Below are positions 38,132 to 49,815 of a DNA stretch of 64,000 nt, one piece after another. The stretch's first letter is position 1. The number at the start of each line of letters is the position of its first letter. The stretch is from Histoplasma ohiense. Lineage: Eukaryota > Ascomycota > Eurotiomycetes > Onygenales > Ajellomycetaceae. The position numbers were made by a program, and so were the translations under genes. The stretch spans positions 3,167,001 through 3,231,000 of the forward strand of contig JAEVHH010000005.1 in the NCBI GenBank assembly GCA_017607445.1, in the 5' to 3' direction. Under the pieces are notes generated by a model. It searched no databases, had not been told where the DNA came from, and saw only the letters and a list, made by a program, of their open reading frames with translations.

Positions 38132-40847
38132 TCACAGCGACCCCAAATACCTCACAGAAATCTTATCCTCCTGGCCTTTCTCCAGCCCCTTAACTCCAAG
38201 ATAAACTGTTTCCCCAGGAACTAAATCCACACAATTATCTTCAAATACCACGATGTCTTCGTCAGTGCTAATCACAACACCCTTCACCGGCAAGTCCGTT
38301 GACAACCCCACCTGCTTCCCATCCTCGGAAACCGTCACTTGCAATTTCTTCGGGACCTGCAAGGCAGCATACCTGAGCGGCTCCGGCCAATTGACGTAGC
38401 GCGCTACTTGCATGCCGTTTTCGATCAGGTATGCCGCAACAACGGTACGGTTTACCTCCTCTCCATCCTTGGTCTCTCCTTTTGTACCCTTTACAGGTAT
38501 TTTGAAGTCAGTAATCTCCGTACTCCTATTCTCCTTCAGAAGGAAACGGCTCTGCAGTACTTCAGAGGAAGTTTCGGCGCCTGTGATCAAGTCCCAGGTC
38601 TTAAGTACCACATTTACATTTCTCGGTTCAGCCGTGAGATTCGTAGCCCACACCTCGACTTTGTGCGTTGTCTTGTAATAAACGTTGGTGTACTTGTCCA
38701 CGTATTCTGTGTGGGATGTCCTCTTCAAGCTTATCGTGATAGGAGCCAGTTCGCGCTTCACGGAGTAGTACGCAGGTTTAGGACGCAGGTGGTAATCGAC
38801 AATGGACCAAGACGTAACGGGCCAGCAGTCGTTCATTTGCCAGACCAAAGCACCGGCGCAGTATTCACGGCCCGGTCCTTTCCATTGGCGTTTCCAGAGC
38901 CTGTAGGCAGTAGAGAGGCATTCCGCTTGGATGAGCTGTGTAGCGTAGACATACTGTTCGAAGGGTTCATGGTTGTACTTGATGTTTTCGGCTAGGTAGG
39001 TTGCAAGGCGGCGCTCGTGGCCTGCGGCTTTGTTGTGCCAATCGACGGTGGACGATTGAGGGTGTCTTTCAGTGTCCGATATACCACCAATTAGGTAGCC
39101 ATCAATGGTTCTCATGTCGGGAAAGCCCTGCATGCCAAATTCAGAGATGAATCGGCCGCAGAGTTTATCAAAATCTTGATATTTCTCTTGACTGCCGTGC
39201 CAAACTACATATACGATAAATTATTATTATTAGATTGATTTATTAGATTGCTAGATGGATATTGCTATACATACCATTCCACTGGTGTATATCTCCGATC
39301 GTAGGGTCAGCTGTACTCTTCCCACCCCAGGGCGAGCCGTAATGATAGTACGTATCTGGTATCAAATCTTTCGTCACGTCAACCAGGATCTTTTCGTAAA
39401 TATATCGTGCTGGAAACTCGGATTTCAACCAGCTGATAGGGTCATTATCGTTAGGGTCCCATTTCAACTTCTCGCTCTCTGCGAACTGGTAGTCTTCATT
39501 GTTTCCGGCCAGTATCACAATTGACGGATGATGTCTGAGAATCTTCACATTTGCAATCGCCTCACGCTTCACATTTTCTAGGAAGTTAGGGAACGCTGGA
39601 TAGTTTCCACATCCGAAAAGAAAGTCCTGCCAGACCAATAGACCCAGCTCGTCGCAGGCGTCGTAAAAGGCTTGTTCCTCAAATATACCACCCCCCCAGA
39701 CTCTGACCATCACCTGATTGCCGTCAACCATAAGCTTTACCCAGTCGTAGTACTTTTGGTGCGAAATACGGGGAATGAAGTTGTCCGCGGGAATCCAGTT
39801 ACTCCCTCCACAGAAAATGGGGATATTGTTAATCTTAAAGAAAAAAGAAGTGCCATCGGTATTGTCCATCCTTCTTTGGATAAGTTCTGCTCTCCTAAGA
39901 CCTACGCGTTTGCTTGTGGAATGGAGTTTTACTCCATTCGATGATAAGACCGCACACAACGTGTAGAGGGGCTGATTGCCATATTTCCATGGGTACCATA
40001 GCTGGGGGTCTTGGACATGGAAGGTCATAGTTGCGACACCATCCTTGATATCGACTGTCTCTGAACCTTTCTCTTCGCCATCTAGTTCGATGTGGAATGT
40101 TACGCTCTCTGCGTCACCTTCTACCTCTGCAGTGACAACTAATTCTGCCTGTTTCAGGGAATTTTCCACATTTTGTCGGAAATGGAGATCTGAAATGCGA
40201 GCACTGTATATTTCGAGATTAACAGGGCGCCAGGGTCCGCAGGTCATGAGAGTCGGGCCCCAGTCCCAGCCCTACATGAAGATAAATAAGTCAGTCATAG
40301 TAATTGCGAGTCGGGAGAGATATAGTAACCATACATAATGGTACTGCGCCTTCCGCACGGCAAGGCGGCTGGAGTCTCCATTCCAACAAGTCCAGTGATG
40401 GCTTGGATACTGCTCTTTGATCTTTTTTCCGAGTAGAAACGTGCTCTCAAACGTGACGTTTAACACATTTGGGCCATTCGATTCTCGAAGCAGTTCCGTA
40501 ACATCAATGCGCTCAGGTATGAACATATTTTCCGTTTCGAGGATTTTCGTGGCATTCAGGCGCACTGTCGCATGTGTATCGAGACCGCCGAATGCCAGAA
40601 CTGCCTTTTCCCTTCCTTTGAGCGCCGGAGTATCGAAGGAGGTAGTATATACCCAGGCTTTCTCTCCAACCCATTGTACATCGAATTCATTCTTGCCAAG
40701 GAAAGGATCTGCGATGAGTCCATGGTGCATCAGGTCCAGATGGATGTTAGTTGGGAACTGGGAAACGGGCAAAAACTCTGCTTTTTCATCGTCTGCCTGC
40801 CTGAAAACCCAGCCCTTGTTGAGAGGGACAACGCGGCATTCGGTCAT
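38132..40847 (-). CDS. mndB: Beta-mannosidase, GH2 (MndB type)
   Basis: Three exons: 40335-40847, 39275-40271 and 38132-39204, with 63- and 70-bp introns, giving 860 aa. Features in order: a jelly-roll sugar-binding N-domain (PTNIHLDLMHHGLIADP, then WVYTTSFDTP), GWDWGPTL, and an Ig-like beta domain. The TIM barrel has GSNWIPADNF and RVWGGGIFE, with acid/base Glu about 430 in AGNNEDYQ and nucleophile Glu about 525 in RFISEFGMQ. C-terminal beta domains follow. There is no signal peptide, which fits the intracellular MndB class rather than secreted MndA. It removes terminal beta-1,4-mannose from manno-oligosaccharides or N-glycan cores. The gene is head to head with D-lactate dehydrogenase. Confidence 0.94.
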
Positions 40848-41677
40848 TCTGGCTCGACGCTATGAAGATGTGTTTTAGATATACTCGTATCTAGTGGTTG
40901 GGATATACCCTTGGGTATTTTAAAGCTCTCAAGAAGCCAATTGGAAGCAAGATGCGGAATATAGATATATCGTGTGTGTGCGAAAGAAGCTCAAGAAGCC
41001 TACCTCAACCTGAGCGCAACGCGGGGCAAGTCCGACAATCCGCATTCTATGCAACAAGGCGAGCACAGGATTCAAATACCCCGCAAGGGGATGGACACGC
41101 AGCTATTGATCTGCGTAGGGGTCTTGTCAAAATAGATGATGCAACGGATCGTTCATCACTCTATGTTTTGCTTTGTGAAGATGCAGCACTGAGTTTCCGT
41201 TCGTAAGTGCATCCGGGAGTCCACCTGGCAGAGGTTGTTAAGCTTTCCACAAGCTGGTCAGGTAACATTACACCGAAGCTACATAGCATGGAACTGCGCC
41301 GAAATGATCAAATTCTCAAGGTGGATTCCCAATGTTAGTAGTATATATGTCTATGAAACAGCATGTTTATTATGTATCTGCATCCGCAACTTAACGGCCA
41401 ATAATAGCAATTTCCCGTGGCGGGCCAAACATGCTGGATGCTACCTGTCGCATATCATACTAGTATTGATGTCAGTCCGTTCGTAGGCGGGCTAACTAAG
41501 CTAAATCGCGGATAGGCCAATTAAGGTATCTTCTTACATTGGGCGCAAGCTATCAACCTCTTATAGGTGACTGACTGGCTGACTGGCTGACTGGCTGGAT
41601 TGGAACAGGCCTGGAATACAATATTATATTCTCTGGCTTGCCTTTTAATGTCATTGTGACATTTTTATCCTGTCACC
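40848..41677. promoter_or_regulatory. Shared divergent promoter region (beta-mannosidase / D-LDH)
   Basis: About 830 bp between opposite start codons. A GACTGGCT tandem repeat lies about 80 bp before the D-lactate dehydrogenase ATG. No specific operator is claimed. Confidence 0.5.
41568..41598. repeat. Tandem GACTGGCT repeat
   Basis: About three and a half copies of an eight-base unit, close upstream of the D-lactate dehydrogenase start. Confidence 0.8.
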
Positions 41678-43830
41678 ATGTTCCGTACCCAATCCGCAAC
41701 TTCGATAGCTCGGCGGGCTGTTCATCATACAAAACAGACGTCCGTCTCCGCCGCACAGCCTACCCTCGCACGATGCTTTCGACAACCGACAAGACGATTT
41801 GGGACCACTTCGCGGTGTGGAGAGGACAGGCCATCGTTCAAGGGCCAGCTATATGAGAGCACACAACAGCGATTGATCAGAGAGCGGGCAGAGCAAGCTC
41901 GATATGCTAGAGCTCAACACGACACAACTCCAGGCATTCGTGCTTTTGCAATGACAGTGGGTACGTGGATCTGTTTGCACGGCTAATCCCTTTACATCGG
42001 AGTGGTTCTAGGGCCAATTGACAAATGACTTTCGCAGTGCTTATATCCGCATCGTTGGGCTGCTACTATCTTGGATCTCTAAAACCCGCCAGTATCCCCA
42101 CCACCTCCACGAGTCCCCTGGCTGCTACCCGCCCTCCGCGACATGACACCTCTCCCTCAAACCTCCAAGCCGCATGGGCAGACCTCGTGGAGATCGTCGG
42201 TAAGGAGAACGTTTCCACCGCGAACCACGATGTCGACGCCCATGCTGGCTCAGAGTGGTCATCCTACGCTTACAAGGAAAATGAAAAGCCATTTTTGATC
42301 GTATACCCCTCGACAACCGAAGAAGTTTCTCGGATCATGAAAATCTGTCACGAACGGCTTATTCCGGTGACGCCATATTCCGGTGGAACTAGTTTGGAAG
42401 GGCATGTTACATCTACGCGAGGGGGTATCTGCGTTGATTTCCGGCGTATGGGCAAGATACTTGCTTTGCACAAGGATGACTTAGACGTGGTGGTTCAGCC
42501 AGCAGTGGGCTGGGAGGACCTGAATGAAGAATTGGCTAAACAGGGGCTCTTTTTCCCTCCAGATCCAGGGCCCGGAGCGGAGATTGGCGGGATGATTGGC
42601 ACTGGCTGTTCGGGAACCAACGCGTATCGTTATGGAACAATGCGAGAATGGGTTGTCTCGCTAACAGTCGTTCTCGCCGATGGAACTATAATCAAGACCA
42701 GACAACGCCCGCGCAAATCAAGTGCTGGATATGACCTGACGAAACTCTTCATTGGCAGCGAAGGTACCCTAGGCCTGATCACGGAGGCAACTTTAAAAGT
42801 GACAGTCAAACCCAAAAGTGAAAGCGTCGCTGTTGCTTCCTTTCCGACTATCCACAATGCAGCTCAATGTGTCGCCAAGATCGTATCAGAAGGAATTCCC
42901 CTTGCAGGCATTGAAATTCTGGATGATGTTCAGATGAAATGCATCAATGCTAGCCAATCTACAAGTCGGACATGGAAAGAATCACCTACACTATTTCTTA
43001 AATTCACTGGTACACCCCTGGGCATCAAAGAGCAAATCTCCCTCGTGAGGGACCTTGCTGTCTCAACGAAAAGCCAATCATTCGAATTCGCTCGCAATGA
43101 GGAGGAGAAGTTAGAGCTCTGGAGTGCAAGAAAGGAGGCTCTGTGGAGCATCATGGCAATGAAACGGAACCCTGACGATCGCGTATGGACGACTGATGTT
43201 GCTGTCCCTATCAGCCGGCTTCCAGATATCATCGAGCAGACTAAGGAGGATATCGTAAAGCATGGTTTGCTCGCGGGTATTTGCGGCCATGTTGGGGATG
43301 GGAATTTCCACGGTGAGATAATATATATGCATAATACCTCAAAATTACTGTCCCCTTTTTCCCCCTTCTGCTGCAGCTTGTATATTTAATACTAATTATA
43401 TGTGTGATAGCTATACTTCTGTATAACAAAGCGGAGCGTGAAACTGTTGAAGGTGTCATTCATCGCATGGTCAAGAGGGCCGTGGAAATGGAAGGAACCG
43501 TGACTGGCGAGCATGGTGTAGGTCTCATTAAACGTGACTATCTTCCATATGAACTTGGTGAATCGACAGTGGACGCAATGCGAAGGGTGAGTTTCCTCTC
43601 CTGTTTATTTGTTTCTCTCTTCCTTTTCTCTTTCTTTGTTCCCATACATCCTATATTTTGTAAAAACGAAACCAAAAAGACTACCTCTGCCATGGTCTAC
43701 ACACGCTTGCTAATAATTTTTTCTTATCCCGGTTCAGTTGAAACAAGCTTTCGACCCGCTATCACTTTTGAATGCCGATAAAGTTGTCCGGATAGAGCCA
43801 CCAAGTCCCGGAGAGGTCAAGCCATGGTAG
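41678..43830 (+). CDS. DLD1: Mitochondrial D-lactate dehydrogenase (cytochrome)
   Basis: Four exons: 41678-41960, 42038-43312, 43411-43586 and 43738-43830, giving 608 aa. The first ~60 residues form an Arg/Ser/Thr-rich presequence. A hydrophobic segment spanning the first splice (MTVVLISASLGCYYLGSL) is a probable inner-membrane anchor. The FAD-binding_4 (PCMH) domain has VTPYSGGTSLEGH, GGMIGTGCSGTNAYRYG and GSEGTLGLITEATL. The FAD-oxidase C domain has CGHVGDGNFH, split by the second intron, and GTVTGEHGVG. In yeast the enzyme oxidises D-lactate to pyruvate and passes electrons to cytochrome c, which also removes D-lactate formed by glyoxalase. The last exon is only 31 codons including the stop. 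Confidence 0.94.
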
Positions 43831-44466
43831 TGCATCAACGCCCCTGGTGTGGGGGGCCGCGAGATTATTTGGAATGGTCTGTATGCCAGTGCCATCTAGC
43901 TTTATATATAGCAAAAACTGCCTAGTGTAGCCAGGTCTTAATATCAACGAGCGTCTCAAAACTTCTACTTGCGAAATCGTCCGACGAATGGTCAAACAGG
44001 ACATGTATCTCTACGGTATACCATATCGCGGCCTCCCAATTAAACCAACCTGTTTGATGCTCTGGAAACAATGAAAATCAATACATGTCTCTACATGATC
44101 TAGCCATATTTCCATGCTTGAGATTTTATATATTCTCCTCGCAGAAGGACATCGACCCCACCTCCTTTCCAGAATATTCAAATTTACCAGTTGGCCTTGT
44201 GCCTTCCGTCGACTCTCAATGTCCATACGGAGGACCGGCGGAAGGTGCGAAATGGCATTCGTCCCGCTATCCTTCCTCATTCAATCTCTAATGCCAACTA
44301 TAATCTGCTCTGTCTCCATAAATCTTTATTTGGCATCTTTCATAGTTTCACGATTCGAATATACTTCTACCCTTCCCATCTACATTTCCTTTTTATATTT
44401 CTTGTTACATTCTAACTCACCTTGTCAGCGTGTGCTTTTAAAACCACTCACAAAAGCAGAGCAAAT
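43831..44466. other. Intergenic region
   Basis: Between the D-LDH stop and the start of the 303-aa gene in the same orientation. No gene is recognised; it should contain the downstream promoter. Confidence 0.5.
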
Positions 44467-45864
44467 ATGCATCCCTTAGTCACCCGGCACTGTATGGACT
44501 TCGTGTGCTGGCTTAGGGATAAATTATCCCCACTGCTCCCCACAGACTTTCGCAATTTGCTCCTCACGCGTATCGAAATAATCAATCAGGTGATGCAGGA
44601 TATAGTACGTGCCTCTCTCTCTCTCGCTGACTTCGTGACGCAATGATGATCGTGGTGTCCTGTTCATGAAATAGGACAGCAGCTGGCGTTGGCGTTGGCG
44701 TTGGCGCTAACTGAGGTATTCTTCTGTATTTACTTTCTTCCTCTAGCTCCCGGCCGATGAAATGAGACCAGAAGATGTGATTGCGATGTTTAAATTAGAG
44801 TGTGATAAGGATCCGAGAATTTGGGATTTGCCGTCTGTGGATATCTGTACGGTACCGCACTGCTTGGGTAAGCGTCTCCCTTAATTACATGTCCCTCCCA
44901 CTACCTCGTATATATACTGTATATAGAACTGAGAAAGTGTCTTTATGTACTACCATTTGTACCTTTTCCAAGCCTTCCGGACATGTAGGGTCCGCTGTCA
45001 ATCTCAACCACTAACTAATCGGGAATAGGCACCCTCCTATCCGATCTTGATCACATTAGCTCCGGCCGCAGAAGTGAAGGACTAGTCCGCTGTCGTCTGA
45101 ACCTCATTCTCTTTAATTGTCTCGCAGCAGAGGAACGATATCGTAATGCCGTCGCGGCACATGCGTCTATCGTCGCTCCTGACTTTGAAATACTTCCTGG
45201 ACAAACATCGACAACACTGCCTTCTTCCTGTTACTCCGTAGGACCTGAGATTGTGCGTTTGAGTGTGGAGACGGCATTTTCCAATGAGGTGGAGTATAAT
45301 AGGCGCGCACGCTTACTCTATGGTGCAGCAGACTTCGCACTCTGGTATGGGTCCGTAGAGGAGATGTCAACAAATATGGTAGTGGTGGCTGTGAGCGGGG
45401 AGACCACGGCCCGCCAGGGGGAAGGGAGATGTTTGGCACTTATGAGTATGCTTGAGTCTCTCTGACCAGTAACTTGTATAAAATGTCTTGTTCTTATCCG
45501 AGACGCATAATAATTAATTAGAATTGGGTTTGCTAACGATGTTCGCGGATTTCCTTGGTACCAGGTATCGTACATTCGAGACGGAAAGAGGACGGAAGGA
45601 AGAATGCCACCGTTTATGGAGTATGCAGTGATGGCGTCGAGTTCTACTTCCTCCGAATTGATAACGATTCCAAGGTGAGTGAGGACTTGAGATCTGCTCT
45701 TGGTCAAAGCCATTCCAGCTAGCTAATACTCGAACCAGTATTCGAGGATTGGTACAGGACTCGACTGGAACTGGGGGAAATCTTCTGATATCGTATCTCA
45801 CATACGGAACATTATACGTTTGGCTCTTGAGGTCACGCCAACATCGACGCCTACGAGGCCCTGA
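44467..45864 (+). CDS. Spliced 303-aa fungal protein, function unknown
   Basis: Five exons: 44467-44604, 44747-44867, 45029-45445, 45565-45674 and 45739-45864, all in phase, each intron with a good GT donor (GTACGT, GTAAGC, GTATGC, GTGAGT) and AG acceptor. The N-half is helical and polar (TRIEIINQVMQDI, then MRPEDVIAMFKLE). The C-half has alternating strands and helices: PEIVRLSVETAFSNEVEY, MVVVAVSGETTARQGEGRCLALM, NATVYGVCSDGVEFYFLRIDND. Its pattern (Glu-containing strand, then a helix with Gln/Glu, then a substrate-like strand) resembles a group of fungal hypotheticals that I would compare with PD-(D/E)XK nuclease folds. That is a guess. Intron 1 holds a GGCGTT tandem repeat. Confidence 0.8.
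44683..44706. repeat. GGCGTT tandem repeat in intron 1
   Basis: About four copies of a six-base unit within the first intron of the 303-aa gene. Confidence 0.75.
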
Positions 45865-46847
45865 TTTATTTGACGAGGGCCATGTGACATGTGTATATAG
45901 ACAGATGTCTCTGTGAAGGAGAAAACGAACTAACTCCGACCTGCTTGCTCTATTTTCCAAAAATCCCTCACTTTGAAAGGAATTGATGACTCTTTTTCGA
46001 ATAAATTTGCGTGTTTTTTTCCTCAGATTAGGTGTGGAAGGGGGTTGAATTGCCCCCTACTTTTTATGTATGTCTACTACCTTTGTTTGGTTGCATACAA
46101 TTCCTTTATTCTGTAGATAATTACTCCGTACATTTCTAACAAACGTTTTGCTCGTCACATGTCTCTTTCCAGCTGTTACTTGCGTCTTCGCACAGAACAC
46201 ACCGATATTTTCATTACTTCGCTTCCAGGACACAGACTTCGTGGCTGGGCAATTGGCAGCGACTACGGAGTTACTGGCAAGGAACTCAACGGTAGCCCAA
46301 ATAATGAAAGCGCCGCGTTCGTTTAAACCCTGCGATTTCAGCAACGCCCAGACCCTATTGACTCACGCTTAGCCTTGGCGGGGGCTCTTGAGTTTATTCC
46401 AATGACTCACAAAAGCCAATGGGACATTGGGTACTCCGTACTCCGCAGAAATGGAGGGGTAGGAATTCTTATATGGCCTTGCTATCAGGCCATTCATTGT
46501 CAACCTCTAAAAGGGACGTGGTGGTCAGCAATTCGCAGCCTCCCTCTTTTCCTTTCACGTACGCTGTTAAGATCTTGGTCCGAAGCTGCTTCATTTGTGT
46601 TGTTTCCAGGGATCGCGATAGTTTCCTGCAACCCCGCGCTCCCCGTCTGCAGCGAAATTACTACCTGAGCCCAAAATATCCAAAAATTTTGTGCTTGTGC
46701 GGATTATTTGATATCTTTATCTCTAGGGAAGTTATATAAAGAGATAAATAAAGGGTCGAGTACTCTATTTGACTCATCGGATCTCACCAACAAAATATAC
46801 CCAGTGAAAATTCGAAATATATATCAAATAACCAAGAATTATCGACA
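45865..46847. other. Intergenic region before the DUF2828 gene
   Basis: No gene is recognised. It contains two exact copies of TACTCCGTA (46122-46130 and 46432-46440). Confidence 0.5.
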
Positions 46848-49364
46848 ATGGAAAACCCCTCTAACTGCGTGGAGAAGCAGCCAGGAGCTGAAATTGCTCC
46901 AAATCAAGTACTGCCGCCGGCAAAGAAAGTGAAAACCAGTTCAATGGACTCCAGTTTTCCAGTCCTTCTTCCAGAAGACCCATGCCTGCGCATGTCCGAC
47001 ACGGATTTTGAGATGCATGTCTTGAAAGCTCTTCCCGCTCTCGTAGGTGTGGAGAATGCCGTGGGCGCCATGCATATCAATGCAGGCGGCGACTCCGACA
47101 GGGCGAGTGCGGGAATCACAGAGCAAAAGACGACTGGCAATGTCTTCGTCGATGCCCTTGACCGCGCAGCAACAGACCCCGATAGCGAAAAGGCCCACAA
47201 GGACGAAATGGCACGGCAAAACCGTATGTTAACGACAAACGGGGGGATGGCGTATGCGTCAACACAATCCCCTTTACTAGAACTGTTTAATCACGTTGGC
47301 GGCAGGGAGAGCGATTGTACGGTTAAAGGATCACTGGCGGAAACACTCAAACAGGCGTGGCAGATCGATGCGTTGATGACACTCAAGGTTATTTGGGCGG
47401 TCCGCAGTATCCATTTAGGGAAGGGGGAGAGAAAGATGTTTTATACGCATCTAGGTTGGTTGGGGAAGCACCATCCACGGACACTCTTGCTAAATTTGAA
47501 GTGGCTTTATAAGCCTGTTGTTAAAAAGGACGCGAAGGAAAGGGAAGGTGATAAGCAAGTTATTGTTGGGAAGGTTGAGAAGGCGGAGGGTGGGGATGGG
47601 ATGGAGGTTGATGACTATGATGTTACCCATGGTAGTTCTCATGGATATTGGAAGGATTTGCTAAATGTCTTGGTCCTATCGGCGGAGGATAAGCTGGATA
47701 TGAGCGATCCTGATCAAGTGCTTTTGAGGGATCATCGAATCCCAAAAAATTCAGACGGCAGTCAGCCACAGAAGGCCAAAAGGGGTGGCCAGGCTAGAAG
47801 ACATGGCGGCAGGGGAAGAGCAAAAGTTTCCCAAGAGGGGGGAAAAAAAACCCCCTTTGATCTCGAACTTGAACAGAAAGCGGCATCCAAGGCAGCAAAA
47901 GCGCAGCGCCATGAACACATCCTCAACCGTCTTGCCACGGACCCCTTTCACCGTGCCCTCCACTTAACTGTTGCCCGCCTGTTCGCCGAGCAACTACGGA
48001 AGGATATGATCCTCCTTGAATCCAGCAAAACGAACAAAGAAGCACTCCGCGAAATCTCCCTCTGTGCAAAATGGGCACCCTCTCTAGAACGCTTTCACGA
48101 CAAATATACCCTCATCGCATCCACAATAGCTGAGCTCCTGTTTTCCGATTCCGCTCTCGACCCTCATTCCCACTCCGAAACCACAGGCTACGAGTTATCT
48201 CGAGAGGCTTACCTCAAGCGTGCTCGTGAACAATACCGCGCAAATACCCTTTCCCCGCTCCGCAAAGCTCTCGCCATAGTCGAGCGCGATATATCCGCCA
48301 AAACTTTCTCAAACATCGAGTATTCCCACGTTCCCTCCCTAGCTATGAATCGATACAAACACCTTTTCAACGAAAATGACGGTCCGCGCTTTATGGAGTA
48401 CCTAGGAAAGGTTGGAATGGGTGAAACTAAAATCTCGGGCGCTGTTTTGACCCCTGGTCTACTCGTTAAAACGGTCATGTCCGCTGAAGGCAGACAGGAG
48501 AATACATCACTTGATCGCACCGTCGCGGATATGCAATGGAAGACGCTAGTGCAGCGCATCAGGGACTCCGGGAACCTTAATAGTGCTATGGCTGTCTGCG
48601 ATGTGAGTGGCTCTATGCATTCGACGTCGTATCGACGGGACATCTCACCATTACACGATGCCATCGGCCTAAGTCTTGTTATGGCTGAGGTGACCCAGCC
48701 GCCTTTTGGCGGGCGCATTATCACCTTCTCGTGTGACCCAGAGATACATATCATACAAGGTACGACCTTGACGGAACGGGTGGAAAATATTAGTAGTGCA
48801 AGCTGGGGGTACAATACGGACTTTATCAAGGTGTTTCGGCAGTTAATCTTGCCTTTGGCGGTGGAGAATAAGGTTCCGCCAGAAGACATGATCAAGAGGG
48901 TGTTTGTGTTTAGCGATATGCAATTTGATGAGGCAGATACAGATGAGAGTGGTTGGTGTGATAAGGTGGAAGGGAATCTAGGCCTAACTCATCAGCAGAT
49001 TGTGCAGCAGGAGTTTAGGAAGCATGGGTATGAGGTGCCTGAGTTGATCTACTGGAACCTTGCGGGGAATCCAGGGGCGGTGCCTGTCACATCTCAGATG
49101 GAGGGTACAGCGCTGGTGAGCGGGCAGAGCCAGGTGTTGATGAAGTTGTTTTTAGAGGATGGAGTATTTGGAGAGGAAGAGGAGGATGACCAAGAAGATA
49201 GGGGAGAGGAGCAGGGGCCGGACGTGGTGGAGGGCGATGGCGATGGGGAGTGGGGAATGATTCACAAAGAAAGGAAGAGAAAAAGGAAAGGAGTCGATCC
49301 TATGAGCATTCTTCGAAAGCTTGTTGGAAATGAGGCATTTGAGATGTTGAGGGTTGTGGATTGA
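46848..49364 (+). CDS. DUF2828 protein with C-terminal vWA-like domain
   Basis: Intronless, 838 aa. After a ~50-residue basic leader (KKVKTSS could act in nuclear import), the DUF2828 core starts near LLELFNHVGG. It includes helical stretches such as LAETLKQAWQIDALMTLKVIWAVRSIHLGKGER and FYTHLGWLGKHHPRTLLLNLKWL. A charged linker with a KRGGQARRHGGRGRAK basic patch interrupts it. The C-terminal part is a von Willebrand A-like fold with MIDAS motif AVCDVSGSM, followed by LSLVMAEVTQPPFGGRIITFS and RVFVFSDMQFDEAD. An acidic tail precedes KRKRKG and the C-terminus. Helical repeats plus a vWA domain recall the TROVE/Ro60 RNA-binding architecture; biochemical function is unknown. Confidence 0.92.
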   Translation: MENPSNCVEKQPGAEIAPNQVLPPAKKVKTSSMDSSFPVLLPEDPCLRMSDTDFEMHVLKALPALVGVENAVGAMHINAGGDSDRASAGITEQKTTGNVFVDALDRAATDPDSEKAHKDEMARQNRMLTTNGGMAYASTQSPLLELFNHVGGRESDCTVKGSLAETLKQAWQIDALMTLKVIWAVRSIHLGKGERKMFYTHLGWLGKHHPRTLLLNLKWLYKPVVKKDAKEREGDKQVIVGKVEKAEGGDGMEVDDYDVTHGSSHGYWKDLLNVLVLSAEDKLDMSDPDQVLLRDHRIPKNSDGSQPQKAKRGGQARRHGGRGRAKVSQEGGKKTPFDLELEQKAASKAAKAQRHEHILNRLATDPFHRALHLTVARLFAEQLRKDMILLESSKTNKEALREISLCAKWAPSLERFHDKYTLIASTIAELLFSDSALDPHSHSETTGYELSREAYLKRAREQYRANTLSPLRKALAIVERDISAKTFSNIEYSHVPSLAMNRYKHLFNENDGPRFMEYLGKVGMGETKISGAVLTPGLLVKTVMSAEGRQENTSLDRTVADMQWKTLVQRIRDSGNLNSAMAVCDVSGSMHSTSYRRDISPLHDAIGLSLVMAEVTQPPFGGRIITFSCDPEIHIIQGTTLTERVENISSASWGYNTDFIKVFRQLILPLAVENKVPPEDMIKRVFVFSDMQFDEADTDESGWCDKVEGNLGLTHQQIVQQEFRKHGYEVPELIYWNLAGNPGAVPVTSQMEGTALVSGQSQVLMKLFLEDGVFGEEEEDDQEDRGEEQGPDVVEGDGDGEWGMIHKERKRKRKGVDPMSILRKLVGNEAFEMLRVVD

Positions 49365-49815
49365 GCGAGTCCTATATTGTATATGATGTCAATGAGTGAG
49401 CGGGTGGGGAGGATGAGCCATAATTCAGATGTAGAGAAACGAGATAACGAAGCAAAGAGGATTTTGATAAACTGAATCGAGCTTTTTTTTTCTCCTACTC
49501 CCCTTCGGCGCAGATTTCCAGCTTCCTATACTCTTGATATCATTCTTAATCTTGCGTTATTTCTATGGCGGCAAAAAAAAAAAGAAAAAAGAAAAAAGAA
49601 AAAAGAAAAACACATCAGCCTGAGCGCACAAACTGTTTCAGGTGCTGAAATGTAGATAGCACCATTGAATAATGAAAAGGAACCGTCAAATATCCATCAA
49701 ACCCCACCTCCCCGGCATGTGCCAGCTTCCCACCTATGTTTCTTGCTTTCCTTTTGTCCAATTCCCCATTCCTTATCAATGACCAAAAATGTTATCCTGT
49801 AATAGCTTAAAACAT
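49365..49815. other. Convergent intergenic region
   Basis: Tail to tail between the DUF2828 gene and HET-C. An A-rich tract with repeated AAAAAAG units lies at 49573-49610. Confidence 0.6.
49573..49610. repeat. AAAAAAG tandem tract
   Basis: A run of A followed by four G-interrupted A blocks of near equal length. Confidence 0.8.

Noticed and set aside
48209..48895. 228-codon minus-strand frame
   Set aside because: Antisense shadow of the DUF2828/vWA coding region.
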